64,000 nucleotides of DNA from CAIWAH01 sp964602595 (GTDB taxonomy: Bacteria > Verrucomicrobiota > Verrucomicrobiia > Limisphaerales > UBA9464): assembly GCA_964602595.1 (NCBI GenBank), contig CAZRRO010000002.1, positions 186,001-250,000 of the forward strand, given 5' to 3'. This document shows positions 7,401 through 15,392 of the stretch, in pieces (the stretch's first letter is position 1; the number at the start of each line of letters is the position of its first letter). Position numbers and translations under genes: made by a program. Below the pieces are notes generated by a model, which had not been told where the DNA came from, made no database searches, and saw nothing but the letters and a program-made list of their open reading frames with translations.

Positions 7401-9664
7401 GCCAATCCCCCCCGAACACCCTGTTTCGCCGCTGGTCCGGCCCCATGACCGCCGAGCTGGTCCGCGCGCCCGGCGACTTCGGGCTCGGCCAGGTGCCGGC
7501 GACGCAAACGCCGGAGGCGGTGACGACGACCGTGTGCGGCTTCTGCTCCACGGGCTGCGGCCTGAAGGTCCACCTCCGCGACGGTCAGGCGGTGAACCTC
7601 ACGGCCGACCCGGCGTATCCGGTAAACCTCGGCATGGCTTGCCCCAAGGGCTGGGAAGCCCTGACCCCACTCGCCGCGCCCGACCGCGCCACGACTCCGC
7701 TGCTGCGCAATCCGGCCACCGGACAGATGGAACCCGTTTCTTGGGTGCGCGCGATGAACGAGTTCACCACCCGGATGAAGGGCATCCAGGCGAAGCACGG
7801 CGCGCACAGCATCGCCTACCTGAGCACCGGCCAGATCTGCACCGAGGAAATGGCGTTCGTCGGTGCGCTGTTCAAGTTCGGCATGGGCGGCCTCCATTGC
7901 GACTCGAATACGCGCCAGTGCATGGCCACCGCGCACGTCGCTTACAAGCAGAGCTTCGGCTTCGACGCGCCGCCCTACACCTACGCCGACTTCGAGGAGT
8001 CGGACTGCCTCGTGATCATCGGGGCCAATCCCTGCATCGCGCACCCGATCCTGTGGCAGCGCGTGCTGCGGAATCCGCATTCGCCCGAGATCATCGTGCT
8101 CGACCCGCGTCGCACGGAGACGGCGATGAACGCCACGTTGCACCTTCCGCTCGCGCCAAAGTCAGACCTCACATTGCTCTACGGGCTGGCCAACGCACTC
8201 ATCGCCCGCGGCGCGGTGAAACGCGCCTTCGTGGACGCCCACACGAGCGGCTTCGACGAATTCGCGCAGTTCGTCGCCGAGTTCACGCCGGAACGCGCGT
8301 GCGAGGCGGCGCGGCTGAAGCGCGCGGACTTCGACCGCTGCGTCGAGCTGATCGCTACCAAGCAACGCGTGAGCTTCTGGTGGACCATGGGCGTGAACCA
8401 GAGCCACGAATCCACGCGCACCGCCCAGGCCATCATCAACCTCGCGCTGATGACCGGGAACATCGGCCGCCCCGGCACCGGCGCGAACAGCATCACCGGC
8501 CAGTGCAACGCGATGGGCTCGCGGCTCTACGCCAACGCCACCTCGCTGCTGGGCGGACGCGACTTCACCAAGCCTGCGGACCGCGAAACCGTCGCCCGCT
8601 TGCTGGACTTCCCGACCGAAAGCATCCCCGCGGAGAATTCGTGGGCCTACGACCAGATCGTTGACGGCATCGAGTCCGGCGCGATCCGCGGCCTGTGGAT
8701 CATCGCCACCAACACGTCGCACTCGTGGATCCACCAGGGCCGCTTCAACGAGCTGGCCAAGAAGCTGGAGTTCCTCGTCGTGCAGGATCTCTACACCACG
8801 ACCGAGACCGCCCAACGCGCGGACCTGATCCTGCCCGCCGCGGGCTGGGGCGAGAAGGACGGCACGCTCATCAACAGCGAACGCCGGATCGGACTCGTGA
8901 AAAAGGTCCTACGTGCGCCCGGCGAGGCCCTGAGCGACTTCAACATCTTCAAGCTCGTCGCCGCCGCGTGGGGTTGCAGCGAGCTGTTCCGTGAATGGTC
9001 CTCCCCGGAAGCCGTCTTCCAGATCCTCAAGCGACTCAGCGCGGGCCAACCCTGCGACATCACCGGCATCCGCGACTACCGCCACCTCGACGAGGCCGGC
9101 GGCATCCAGTGGCCCTTCTCGGAAAGGCAGAATGAAGAAGGCGGAGTGAAAAATGCTGAAGCAGACCTGGGTCCCACGAATTCTGTATTCCCCATTCTGC
9201 CTTCTGCCTTCCGTGAGCGCCGCCTCTTCGCTGATGGCCAATTCTACACGCCAGACCGGCGCGCCCGGTTCCTGTTCGACCTTCCCCGCCCCGTCGCGGA
9301 GCCGACCGATGCGGAGTTCCCCTTTGTGCTGCTGACCGGCCGCGGGACCTCGGCGCAGTGGCACACCAACACGCGCACCGGCAAGTCGGCCATCCTCCGG
9401 AAGCTCTATCCGGCTGACTGCTACGTGGAGATCCATCCCGATGACGCCCGGCGCCTCGGCATCGCACCGCATTCGCTGGTCACGGTGAGTTCGCGTCGGT
9501 CCAGCCTGACCGCGACAGCCTTCGTGACGCCAACGGTGTCCCCCGGGCAGGTGTTCATCCCCATGCATTACGACGCGGTGAACCAGCTCACGTTCGCCAG
9601 CTTTGACCCACACTCCCGCCAACCCAGCTACAAACACTGCGCGGTCACCCTGACTCCCCAATGA
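7397..9664 (+). CDS. nasA: Assimilatory-type molybdenum nitrate reductase catalytic subunit
   Basis: 755 residues of the Mo-bis-MGD oxidoreductase family. The N-terminal [4Fe-4S] motif is C47-x2-C50-x3-C54 ... C82 (CGFCSTGCG, ACPKGWE). The NTRQCMATA motif supplies the cysteine that should ligate molybdenum, as in NasA/NarB. The C-terminal molydop_binding domain is present (LLTGRGTSAQWHT, MHYDAVNQLT). No Tat signal is visible, so it should be cytoplasmic and reduce nitrate to nitrite with electrons from the iron-sulfur partner upstream. ATG at 7397 overlaps the previous stop as ATGA; a longer upstream frame has no family similarity. A repeat-derived loop sits near residues 576-603. Confidence 0.9.
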   Translation: MSQSPPNTLFRRWSGPMTAELVRAPGDFGLGQVPATQTPEAVTTTVCGFCSTGCGLKVHLRDGQAVNLTADPAYPVNLGMACPKGWEALTPLAAPDRATTPLLRNPATGQMEPVSWVRAMNEFTTRMKGIQAKHGAHSIAYLSTGQICTEEMAFVGALFKFGMGGLHCDSNTRQCMATAHVAYKQSFGFDAPPYTYADFEESDCLVIIGANPCIAHPILWQRVLRNPHSPEIIVLDPRRTETAMNATLHLPLAPKSDLTLLYGLANALIARGAVKRAFVDAHTSGFDEFAQFVAEFTPERACEAARLKRADFDRCVELIATKQRVSFWWTMGVNQSHESTRTAQAIINLALMTGNIGRPGTGANSITGQCNAMGSRLYANATSLLGGRDFTKPADRETVARLLDFPTESIPAENSWAYDQIVDGIESGAIRGLWIIATNTSHSWIHQGRFNELAKKLEFLVVQDLYTTTETAQRADLILPAAGWGEKDGTLINSERRIGLVKKVLRAPGEALSDFNIFKLVAAAWGCSELFREWSSPEAVFQILKRLSAGQPCDITGIRDYRHLDEAGGIQWPFSERQNEEGGVKNAEADLGPTNSVFPILPSAFRERRLFADGQFYTPDRRARFLFDLPRPVAEPTDAEFPFVLLTGRGTSAQWHTNTRTGKSAILRKLYPADCYVEIHPDDARRLGIAPHSLVTVSSRRSSLTATAFVTPTVSPGQVFIPMHYDAVNQLTFASFDPHSRQPSYKHCAVTLTPQ
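9124..9203 (+). repeat. Inverted repeat read in frame in nasA
   Basis: An 11-base arm, aaggcagaatg (9124-9134), is perfectly inverted at 9193-9203, inside a wider imperfect palindrome rich in aaggcag/ctgcctt units. It is translated in frame as about 27 extra residues (NEEGGVKNAEAD ... FPILPSAF) just before the conserved RLFADGQF segment of nitrate reductase. Confidence 0.72.
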
Positions 9665-10011
9665 GCCAACGCATCCTCCACGCCCTGGAAGCAGTCCAGT
9701 TCTCAGCGGACAAGGCGACCGTCACCGAACTCAGCATCACCCAGCACGCGAGCGTCGCCGTCTGGGGCGTCCGGCCCGGACAGGAAGTGCCGGCCCACAC
9801 GCATCCGGACGGCCAGGACACCTGGGTCATGCTCCGCGGCGAACTGACCTACTATCTCGGCCAAGGCGCCCGGCGGGTTATCCGGTCCGGCGACGTCGAT
9901 GTGGCGGACGTGGGCGAAGTTCACGGCGCCCGCAACGAAGGCCCGCACGATGCCGTCTTCCTCAGCATCTATTCGGCCGCGAAACTAGGCTGGCAGGCTG
10001 CGGAGCCGTGA
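9661..10011 (+). CDS. Small cupin-domain protein
   Basis: 116 residues forming one cupin barrel. The metal-site motif reads PGQEVPAHTHPDGQDTW, with H46 and H48 present. The usual glutamate is replaced by Q/D near residue 52-53, and H88 is the second-motif histidine. It overlaps the nasA stop by four bases (ATGA) and closes the nitrogen operon. Small cupins act as enzymes or small-molecule sensors. A role in sensing or detoxifying a nitrogen compound is only a guess from position. Confidence 0.75.
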   Translation: MSQRILHALEAVQFSADKATVTELSITQHASVAVWGVRPGQEVPAHTHPDGQDTWVMLRGELTYYLGQGARRVIRSGDVDVADVGEVHGARNEGPHDAVFLSIYSAAKLGWQAAEP

Positions 10012-10054
10012 TCGGGAAAACGCGTTTCTTCCCTTTCGTAATCCCGGGCACCCA

Positions 10055-10954
10055 TCAAAGGCCTTCAGGCGCCACGTGCGTCGCAGCCATGCCCCACGCG
10101 AGCAGACCAATGAGCCCGAAGTAGGCGAGTGACATGCCGATGCGCTGTTGCGGACTGACGGTGAAGTAACGGCGCTCGTGCTCCGACTTGGGTCGGAACA
10201 GCGAGAACAGCCGCGGCAGTCCGCTCACGAGGATCATGCCCATGACAAAAATGCCCGCGCCCAGTTTCCGGCCGCCGTGGAACACCTGATAGAGGTCCCA
10301 CACCAGCCAGGTGGAGAGCAGGGCGAAACCGAGCACCCAGAGCCAAGGTGAGATCGCCGCGGTGATGCGTCCGCCGTCGAGCGGGCTCACCGGCGCCAGA
10401 TTGAAGAGGTTCAGGAAGTAGCCGGTGTAGGCGAGCGCGGCCCAGAACGGGTTGCCCGTTTCCAGCCAGATCCAATGGCACAAAGCCGACGCCCAGGTGC
10501 CGGCAAGCGGCCCGCCGTAACCGATCTTGGCCTCGACCCATGCCCCGGGCATCGCCTGCTTGATCAGGATGTGCGCCCCGATGAAGGGAATGAACGTCGG
10601 CGCCGTGACCGCGATTCCCGCCTGCCGGGCGGCGAAGACATGGCCCATCTCATGGACGAAGATGAGCAGCACGAAACCGACGGCGAACTTCCACCCGAAG
10701 GCCATCGCGTAAACGCCGATGGACAGCAGCATGGTGCCGCCAGTCTTCAGGGCGGGACCGAGGAATTTCAGCAGCGGCAGCAGGAACTTCAGCTTCCCGC
10801 CGAAGGAGAGCAGCAACGTCCCGATCACCCCCAAGGAACCGAGCCATTCGGCCCAGCGGGATCTCCGGCGCGCAGTGGGCAACGGCGGTGGTGCCGATGA
10901 ATTCCACAGCGGCGGCACCCGGGGAGGCCGAGGCGGCTCGGAATTGGGTTCCAT
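10055..10954 (-). CDS. M50 (site-2 protease type) membrane metalloprotease
   Basis: 299 residues with a proline-rich N-terminal tail and several membrane segments. The zinc motif H101-E-M-G-H105 lies in a hydrophobic helix. The second motif, SPLDGGR with D193 as third ligand, lies in a later one. This is the arrangement of intramembrane M50 peptidases, which cut substrates within the bilayer in signalling or quality control. ATG at 10954 is chosen because a longer frame to 11068 would run into the neighbouring toxin-like gene. It lies 25 bases downstream of that gene on the same strand and converges on the cupin gene. Confidence 0.8.
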   Translation of the reverse strand: MEPNSEPPRPPRVPPLWNSSAPPPLPTARRRSRWAEWLGSLGVIGTLLLSFGGKLKFLLPLLKFLGPALKTGGTMLLSIGVYAMAFGWKFAVGFVLLIFVHEMGHVFAARQAGIAVTAPTFIPFIGAHILIKQAMPGAWVEAKIGYGGPLAGTWASALCHWIWLETGNPFWAALAYTGYFLNLFNLAPVSPLDGGRITAAISPWLWVLGFALLSTWLVWDLYQVFHGGRKLGAGIFVMGMILVSGLPRLFSLFRPKSEHERRYFTVSPQQRIGMSLAYFGLIGLLAWGMAATHVAPEGL

Positions 10955-10979
10955 CAGGAAGGATGCCGAAGCAGGCCGT

Positions 10980-11348
10980 TCAGGCGCGGGTCGCGGTGGT
11001 CTTGGCCTGCTCGATGAGCTCCCAGAACTTGGGATTGCCCTGGAGCCGTTCGTCTTCGTCGCCGTCAAGGTTCGAGCGGAACATGAAGTCCTTGAGCGAA
11101 TGTTTGCTCAGGATGCGGTGCACCACGACGCCAAGCGGATGCCGCTCGAAATAGACGCGGTAGTCACCCAGCCGATACCGGGTGAGCGAGCGGTTCTGAC
11201 GGGTCAGGTGGCCGAAGTGGGTGTCGTCCCGTTGCAGCTCCCGCGGCAGCCCGCGGAACTGGCCGAGGATCTGGAGCTGGAGATCCTTCGGCAACTTGGC
11301 CAGCTCGGCGGCGCTGGTCGGATTGAAGATGATCTGGAACGGCGGCAT
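10980..11348 (-). CDS. RelE/ParE-like toxin, no antitoxin seen
   Basis: 122 residues with the RelE-superfamily pattern: N-terminal FQIIFNPTSAAELAKLPKDL, central RYRLGDYRVYFER and the following VHRILSKHSLKDF. These proteins usually cleave mRNA at the ribosome or bind DNA gyrase and are paired with a small antitoxin. No antitoxin-like frame adjoins it; its neighbours are an M50 protease and a PEP-CTERM gene. The C-terminal ~30 residues extend past the usual RelE core. The ATG at 11348 starts right before the family's first strand. It may be a solitary or degenerate toxin, or a RelE-fold protein with another job. Confidence 0.65.
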   Translation of the reverse strand: MPPFQIIFNPTSAAELAKLPKDLQLQILGQFRGLPRELQRDDTHFGHLTRQNRSLTRYRLGDYRVYFERHPLGVVVHRILSKHSLKDFMFRSNLDGDEDERLQGNPKFWELIEQAKTTATRA

Positions 11349-11435
11349 GGCTGGAAGCTGGCGGAACACCTGCCACCGGGCAAGCCGGGTTCCGGTCCGG
11401 AACTTTGGCCCGGCGCAGCGGGACCCACCCAGCAA

Positions 11436-11462
11436 AACGCCCCGGCGCGAAGCCGGGGCGTT
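11436..11462 (-). terminator. Rho-independent terminator of the PEP-CTERM gene
   Basis: An 11-bp perfect stem, aacgccccggc/gccggggcgtt, with a 5-base loop. On the minus strand it is followed by TTTT and lies 15 bases after the stop of the gene at 11478-12113. Confidence 0.85.
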
Positions 11463-11477
11463 GCCAAACGGGAACGA

Positions 11478-12113
11478 TCAGCGATTCCGACGGCGGAACA
11501 GTCCGAAGGCCACCAGGGCCGCGCCCGCGACGGCCGCGTATTCGGCCGGTTCGGGCACCGCGGTGACCGAGACGTTGTCCACCGAGATCAGCCCGGTGCC
11601 GACCGGCGAGGTGTTCTCGAAACGGACGGTCATCGTCGGCGCGGTGGCCTCAAAGACAACCCCGCGGTTCAACCAGTCGATGACGCCGACCGGCGCCGCG
11701 GTGAACGTGGTTTCGGTGGTGCCGGCGAGCACCTTCAGCGAAGGGCTGCCGCTCGGGGCGAGCCAGTGGGTGCTGACCCCGATCGCAAAATCCAGCCGGT
11801 ATTGCAGGCCCGGCGTCAGGTCGGTCACGTCGGTCTGGATCCAGGCGCCGGTGAGGTTGTCCGAGCCGCTGAGGTCGAGTTGCCAAGTTCCAAACGGGGT
11901 TTTGTAGGCATAACTCTCGTCGGCCGTGCCAATCAGCACGGCATACGGGGATGAGCTGAACTGCCAGCCGGGCAAGCCGGTGTAACCGACGTAAAGCGTC
12001 TGGTAGGTGGTGCCACCGTCGGTGGTGTTGGATTCAAAGGAGCCGTTGGGAACCGTCGCCGCATGGGCAACGGGCGCCAGCAGCGCGAGGGTCAGCAGGA
12101 GGTTTGATTTCAT
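11478..12113 (-). CDS. PEP-CTERM secreted protein, DUF642-like jelly roll
   Basis: 211 residues. A signal peptide occupies residues 1-18 (LLLTLALLAPVAHA). The body resembles the DUF642/galactose-binding-like fold, with VPNGSFESN at the start and SVDNVSVTAV at the end. The C-terminus is a PEP-CTERM sorting signal: VPEPAEYAAV, a membrane helix and RRRNR. Such proteins are exported, cut by an exosortase and linked to extracellular polysaccharide or the cell surface. No exosortase gene lies in the window. It has its own terminator and appears monocistronic. Confidence 0.85.
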   Translation of the reverse strand: MKSNLLLTLALLAPVAHAATVPNGSFESNTTDGGTTYQTLYVGYTGLPGWQFSSSPYAVLIGTADESYAYKTPFGTWQLDLSGSDNLTGAWIQTDVTDLTPGLQYRLDFAIGVSTHWLAPSGSPSLKVLAGTTETTFTAAPVGVIDWLNRGVVFEATAPTMTVRFENTSPVGTGLISVDNVSVTAVPEPAEYAAVAGAALVAFGLFRRRNR

Positions 12114-12292
12114 TGTGGGCGAGCGATGCTGATGTCAGCCCAAAGGCGACGTCGAACAATATCTTCCCCCCCACCGGCACCGGCGGCACCGGGCCCCTTC
12201 TTCGATGACACCGGGTTGCTGAATTAACCCCACCCACGCCCCAGGCCCACCCCACGGTCGGCATCGCGCCGCTGACTTTCTCGCCCGCGGCT

Positions 12293-13003
12293 TCAACGGG
12301 GCCGGACCAACATTTCCTCCACGACCACCCGGGCGGGCAGCAGCGCGCAGAAGAGCGCGCAGTCGGCGATGTCCTCGGCCTTCATCATGCGTTCGCGGGC
12401 GGTGGCGTCGGGCACGACCGGGCGTTTGTTCAGCAGCGGGGTGTCGATGTCGCCGGGGAAGATCGCGATCGCCCGGACGCCGCGGGCGCGTTCCTCGGCG
12501 TTGATGGCCTGGGTCAGCCCGGCGAGGCCGAACTTGCTCATCACGTAGGCCGGACCCGCCTTGGGCGAAGCCTGTTTCCCGGCGTCCGAAACGATGTTCA
12601 CGATGGTGCCGGACCCGCGGGCCCGCATGCCGGGTAGGAACGCCTGCACACAGAAATAGGCGCCGTTGAGGTTGGCGTTCATCATCCCGTGGTAATCCGG
12701 CAGGGACAGGACCTCGAGCGCCCGCTGCGGCGCGTTGGTGCCGGCGGCGTTGACCAGCAACTCCACTTCGCCAAACGCCGCCAAGATCGTCGCCGCGGTC
12801 GCGGCTACCGCCGCCGCGTCGCCGATGTCGGTCGGGCACACGAGGAACTGACCGCCGGCGGCCCCGGCGAGGCGGACGGTTTCGGCGAGGGCCTCGGCGC
12901 GGCGCCCGAGCAGGGCGACCCGCCAACCGGCGGCGGCCAGCTTGAGGGCGGTGGCTTGTCCGACGCCGCTGCCGGCGCCGGTGACTACGGCGTTCTTGGA
13001 CAT
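12293..13003 (-). CDS. Short-chain dehydrogenase/reductase (SDR)
   Basis: 236 residues, a classical SDR. It has the dinucleotide motif T8-G-A-G-S-G-V-G15, the NAAG motif at 85-88, the catalytic S139 and Y153-x3-K157 (YVMSK). It should be a cytoplasmic NAD(P)-dependent oxidoreductase acting on a hydroxyl or keto group. The substrate cannot be inferred. It is the last gene of a minus-strand run that starts with the flippase at 16889, 57 bases after the PEP-CTERM gene, and may be cotranscribed with it. Confidence 0.88.
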   Translation of the reverse strand: MSKNAVVTGAGSGVGQATALKLAAAGWRVALLGRRAEALAETVRLAGAAGGQFLVCPTDIGDAAAVAATAATILAAFGEVELLVNAAGTNAPQRALEVLSLPDYHGMMNANLNGAYFCVQAFLPGMRARGSGTIVNIVSDAGKQASPKAGPAYVMSKFGLAGLTQAINAEERARGVRAIAIFPGDIDTPLLNKRPVVPDATARERMMKAEDIADCALFCALLPARVVVEEMLVRPR

Positions 13004-13060
13004 GCGCCCAGCATGGCGACGGACGCCCGCCGGTGACCAGCGCGGCTTTTTCGGCCGAGG

Positions 13061-13828
13061 TCAGCGACGACGGGAACCGGCGAACGCGGCGGCCAGTCCG
13101 GCGGTAAGCAGCGCCCAGGTGGCCGGTTCCGGCACGGCGGGCAACGGGCTGAAGCTGAGGTCGTCGAGGACGTGGAACTTGGCATCGGGTCGGCCGGGAA
13201 TCGGGCCACCATCCTGGCCGGGATAGTTGCCGAAGCTGAAGAACTCGAACCGCAGTTCCGCGGTCTGGCCGGCAAACAGGCCAACATCCAAGACGAAGTA
13301 ATCGAGCGACCGGATTTCCGGGTCGCCGCTGGGCCGGCTCTCCGTGAAGTGGACCAACCGCTCGGCCCCGCCGACATAGACTTTGAAGTCACCCGGACCG
13401 GCGTAAAGGAACCGCAGGGACTGGGTCTCCGCCGGAATGTCGCAGGTCTGCTTGAGGACGAACGGCTCAGTGTTGTTGTTGAAGTCGATTCGCGCCGAGG
13501 ATGGCCAGATGCCCAGGGAGAACAGGCCAACAACCGGCACCTTCGTCGGGTTGGCTGGCTGGGTGATATTTCGAAAACCTGAGTCCAACAGACTCGACCT
13601 GCCTCCAAATGGCTGAGTGTAGTTGTAGCCAACCGCAGATTGCGGCCTCGCAGACCATCCGGGGGTTATCCACTCGCCTGGAGCTGAGTCCAGAGGGACC
13701 CCGGGAATCTGGATGGGAAACCCGGCAGGGATCTCAAGTTCGTCAAACCCCAGGTTCCGAAACTCCCCCGCCCCGCAGTTCCACGCGGCCAACAGCAGCA
13801 GTGCGGTTCTTGGGAGTTTCATGAGCAT
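13061..13828 (-). CDS. PEP-CTERM secreted protein in the glycan operon
   Basis: 255 residues with a signal peptide (LPRTALLLLAAWNCGAG), a beta-rich body without a recognised enzyme motif, and a C-terminal PEP-CTERM signal: VPEPATWALL, a helix and SRRR. It follows a methyltransferase gene by 9 bases and belongs to the flippase/TylF-like/methyltransferase run, so its product may be decorated by or bound to the glycan made there. That link is inference from gene order. ATG at 13822 is an alternative start. Confidence 0.82.
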   Translation of the reverse strand: MLMKLPRTALLLLAAWNCGAGEFRNLGFDELEIPAGFPIQIPGVPLDSAPGEWITPGWSARPQSAVGYNYTQPFGGRSSLLDSGFRNITQPANPTKVPVVGLFSLGIWPSSARIDFNNNTEPFVLKQTCDIPAETQSLRFLYAGPGDFKVYVGGAERLVHFTESRPSGDPEIRSLDYFVLDVGLFAGQTAELRFEFFSFGNYPGQDGGPIPGRPDAKFHVLDDLSFSPLPAVPEPATWALLTAGLAAAFAGSRRR

Positions 13829-13837
13829 TACTCTGGG

Positions 13838-14602
13838 TTACTTCGGCCGGCGGGCGCGGATCGCGATGCCGACATAGACCTGCGCGGGGTCGCTGCCGGG
13901 CACGACGCCTTGGCTCGCGAAACGGTCGCCGACCCAGTTGACCACCGGGCGGGTCACGTTGCGGTGGATCCGCCGAAGCAGGTCAAGGAACGCCCAGCCG
14001 AGTCCGCCGCCGGGCTTGCGCAGGGTCTCGATGAAGTAGTGGTTGAGCTGGATCGCGCCGCGGATCTGCGTGGTGAGCTTGTGGCTGGCGACAATTTCCA
14101 GGCCGGCGGCGCGGAAGTCGCGTTCCAGCCCGATGATGGTCCAGCGCTGGAAGTCGTAGGGGCAGCCGTGTTCCTCGAACAGCCCGTGGGTGGTGGCGAG
14201 CACTTCGCCGCCGGGCTTCAGGATGCGCCGGCATTCGCGCAGGTAGGCGAGCGGGTCGGGCACGTGTTCGAGGACCTGGGAGGAGAGGATGGCGTCGTAG
14301 GTGCCCTCGGCCTCGTCGGTCAGGCCGTTGGCGGGCAACTGCACCTCCACGCGCGGGCCGGGCACGATGTCGGCGCGCACGTAGCGGCCGCAGTGGCTGA
14401 AGAGCGGTTCGTAGGGCGCACCGCCGCAGCCGTAGTCAAACACCGCGGCGCCGGCGGGCAGGGACTTCGCAAAGGGCTCCACGACGGCGAGCAGGTCGGC
14501 GAAGCACAGGTGGTTGAAGTCGCGCAGGCGCGGCCGGAGGCGTTCGCGGAGGTAGGCGTCGCTGGCGAGGAGCTGGCCGAGCTGGGCTTCCGTGAGCGGC
14601 AT
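13838..14602 (-). CDS. Class I SAM-dependent methyltransferase
   Basis: 254 residues. The SAM-binding motif I is VFDYGCGGAPYEPLF, then the post-motif DAILSSQVLEHVPDPLAYLRE and ILKPGGEVLATTHG, typical of the Methyltransf_11 group. The C-terminal half is not diagnostic. ATG at 14602 follows the previous gene by 14 bases, and the longer frame upstream overlaps that gene without similarity. It probably methylates a sugar or lipid-linked intermediate of the surface glycan, given the flippase and TylF-like genes upstream. Confidence 0.85.
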   Translation of the reverse strand: MPLTEAQLGQLLASDAYLRERLRPRLRDFNHLCFADLLAVVEPFAKSLPAGAAVFDYGCGGAPYEPLFSHCGRYVRADIVPGPRVEVQLPANGLTDEAEGTYDAILSSQVLEHVPDPLAYLRECRRILKPGGEVLATTHGLFEEHGCPYDFQRWTIIGLERDFRAAGLEIVASHKLTTQIRGAIQLNHYFIETLRKPGGGLGWAFLDLLRRIHRNVTRPVVNWVGDRFASQGVVPGSDPAQVYVGIAIRARRPK

Positions 14603-14616
14603 GGCGGCGGGCGGGG

Positions 14617-15384
14617 TCAGGGTTTGACGACGAAGGCCTGGGTGGATTCCGGCAGGCTGATGACCGGCAGGCGGTGGCGGGCGCAGACCTCGTCGATGGC
14701 CTGGCGGGCGCCGAAGGTGGCGGGCCAGTTGTAGTCGTCGAAGACGATGACGCCGCCGCGGCTGAGGCGGGCGAGGGCGAACTCCAGCGCGGCCTTGGTC
14801 GGCTCGTGGAGGTTCACGTCGATGTGGGCGAAGGAGATCGCCGGGGCGGTGACCTGTGCGAGCGTGCCCGGGATCAGTCCCTTCACGAGGTGGACGGCGT
14901 TGGTGTCGTTGGCGAGCAGGCGGGTGACATCCTCGAAGCTGCGGCACTTGCAGTCGTTGACCTGCATGTGGGCGCCGTCCTTGGCCGGATCGACTTTCTG
15001 GTAGCCCTCGAAGGTGTCGAGCAGCCACAGGGACTTGCTGGAGCCATGTCCGCGGAGCACGTCGAGCATTAGGCGCCCGCTGCCGCCGCTGCCGGCGCCG
15101 GCCTCGAACAGGTCGCCGGGCACGCCGAGCGTCTGCTGCACCATGCGGAGCAGGAAGTAGAGCTTCTGCCGCGACAGCATGGTGTTGTCGGTCACCGACG
15201 GGGTGAACCAGCGCGCGAACTCGGCGCCGCGCCACGGTCGGAGCAGCCGGTGGTAATCCTCGGGGCCGGTGTAGAGCGGGGCGTCGGGCAACTCCGCGGG
15301 CATGACCTGCCGCCGGGGCAGGCGGACGAGTTCGATGCCGGCGGGCCGGAGCAGACCGTTGATGAAATTGGCCAGGGTGCCCAT
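14617..15384 (-). CDS. TylF/MycF-like O-methyltransferase
   Basis: 255 residues of the TylF/macrocin O-methyltransferase family. It has a SAM-binding region (LFEAGAGSGGSGRLML), LLDTFEGYQKVDP, and the metal/SAM block HIDVNLHEPTKAALEFAL followed by GGVIVFDDYNW. Family members methylate sugar hydroxyls using SAM and Mg2+, often on deoxysugars of natural products or polysaccharides. It lies 8 bases after the flippase and 14 before a second methyltransferase, pointing to methyl decoration of an exported glycan. Confidence 0.83.
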   Translation of the reverse strand: MGTLANFINGLLRPAGIELVRLPRRQVMPAELPDAPLYTGPEDYHRLLRPWRGAEFARWFTPSVTDNTMLSRQKLYFLLRMVQQTLGVPGDLFEAGAGSGGSGRLMLDVLRGHGSSKSLWLLDTFEGYQKVDPAKDGAHMQVNDCKCRSFEDVTRLLANDTNAVHLVKGLIPGTLAQVTAPAISFAHIDVNLHEPTKAALEFALARLSRGGVIVFDDYNWPATFGARQAIDEVCARHRLPVISLPESTQAFVVKP

Positions 15385-15392
15385 GCGATGCG

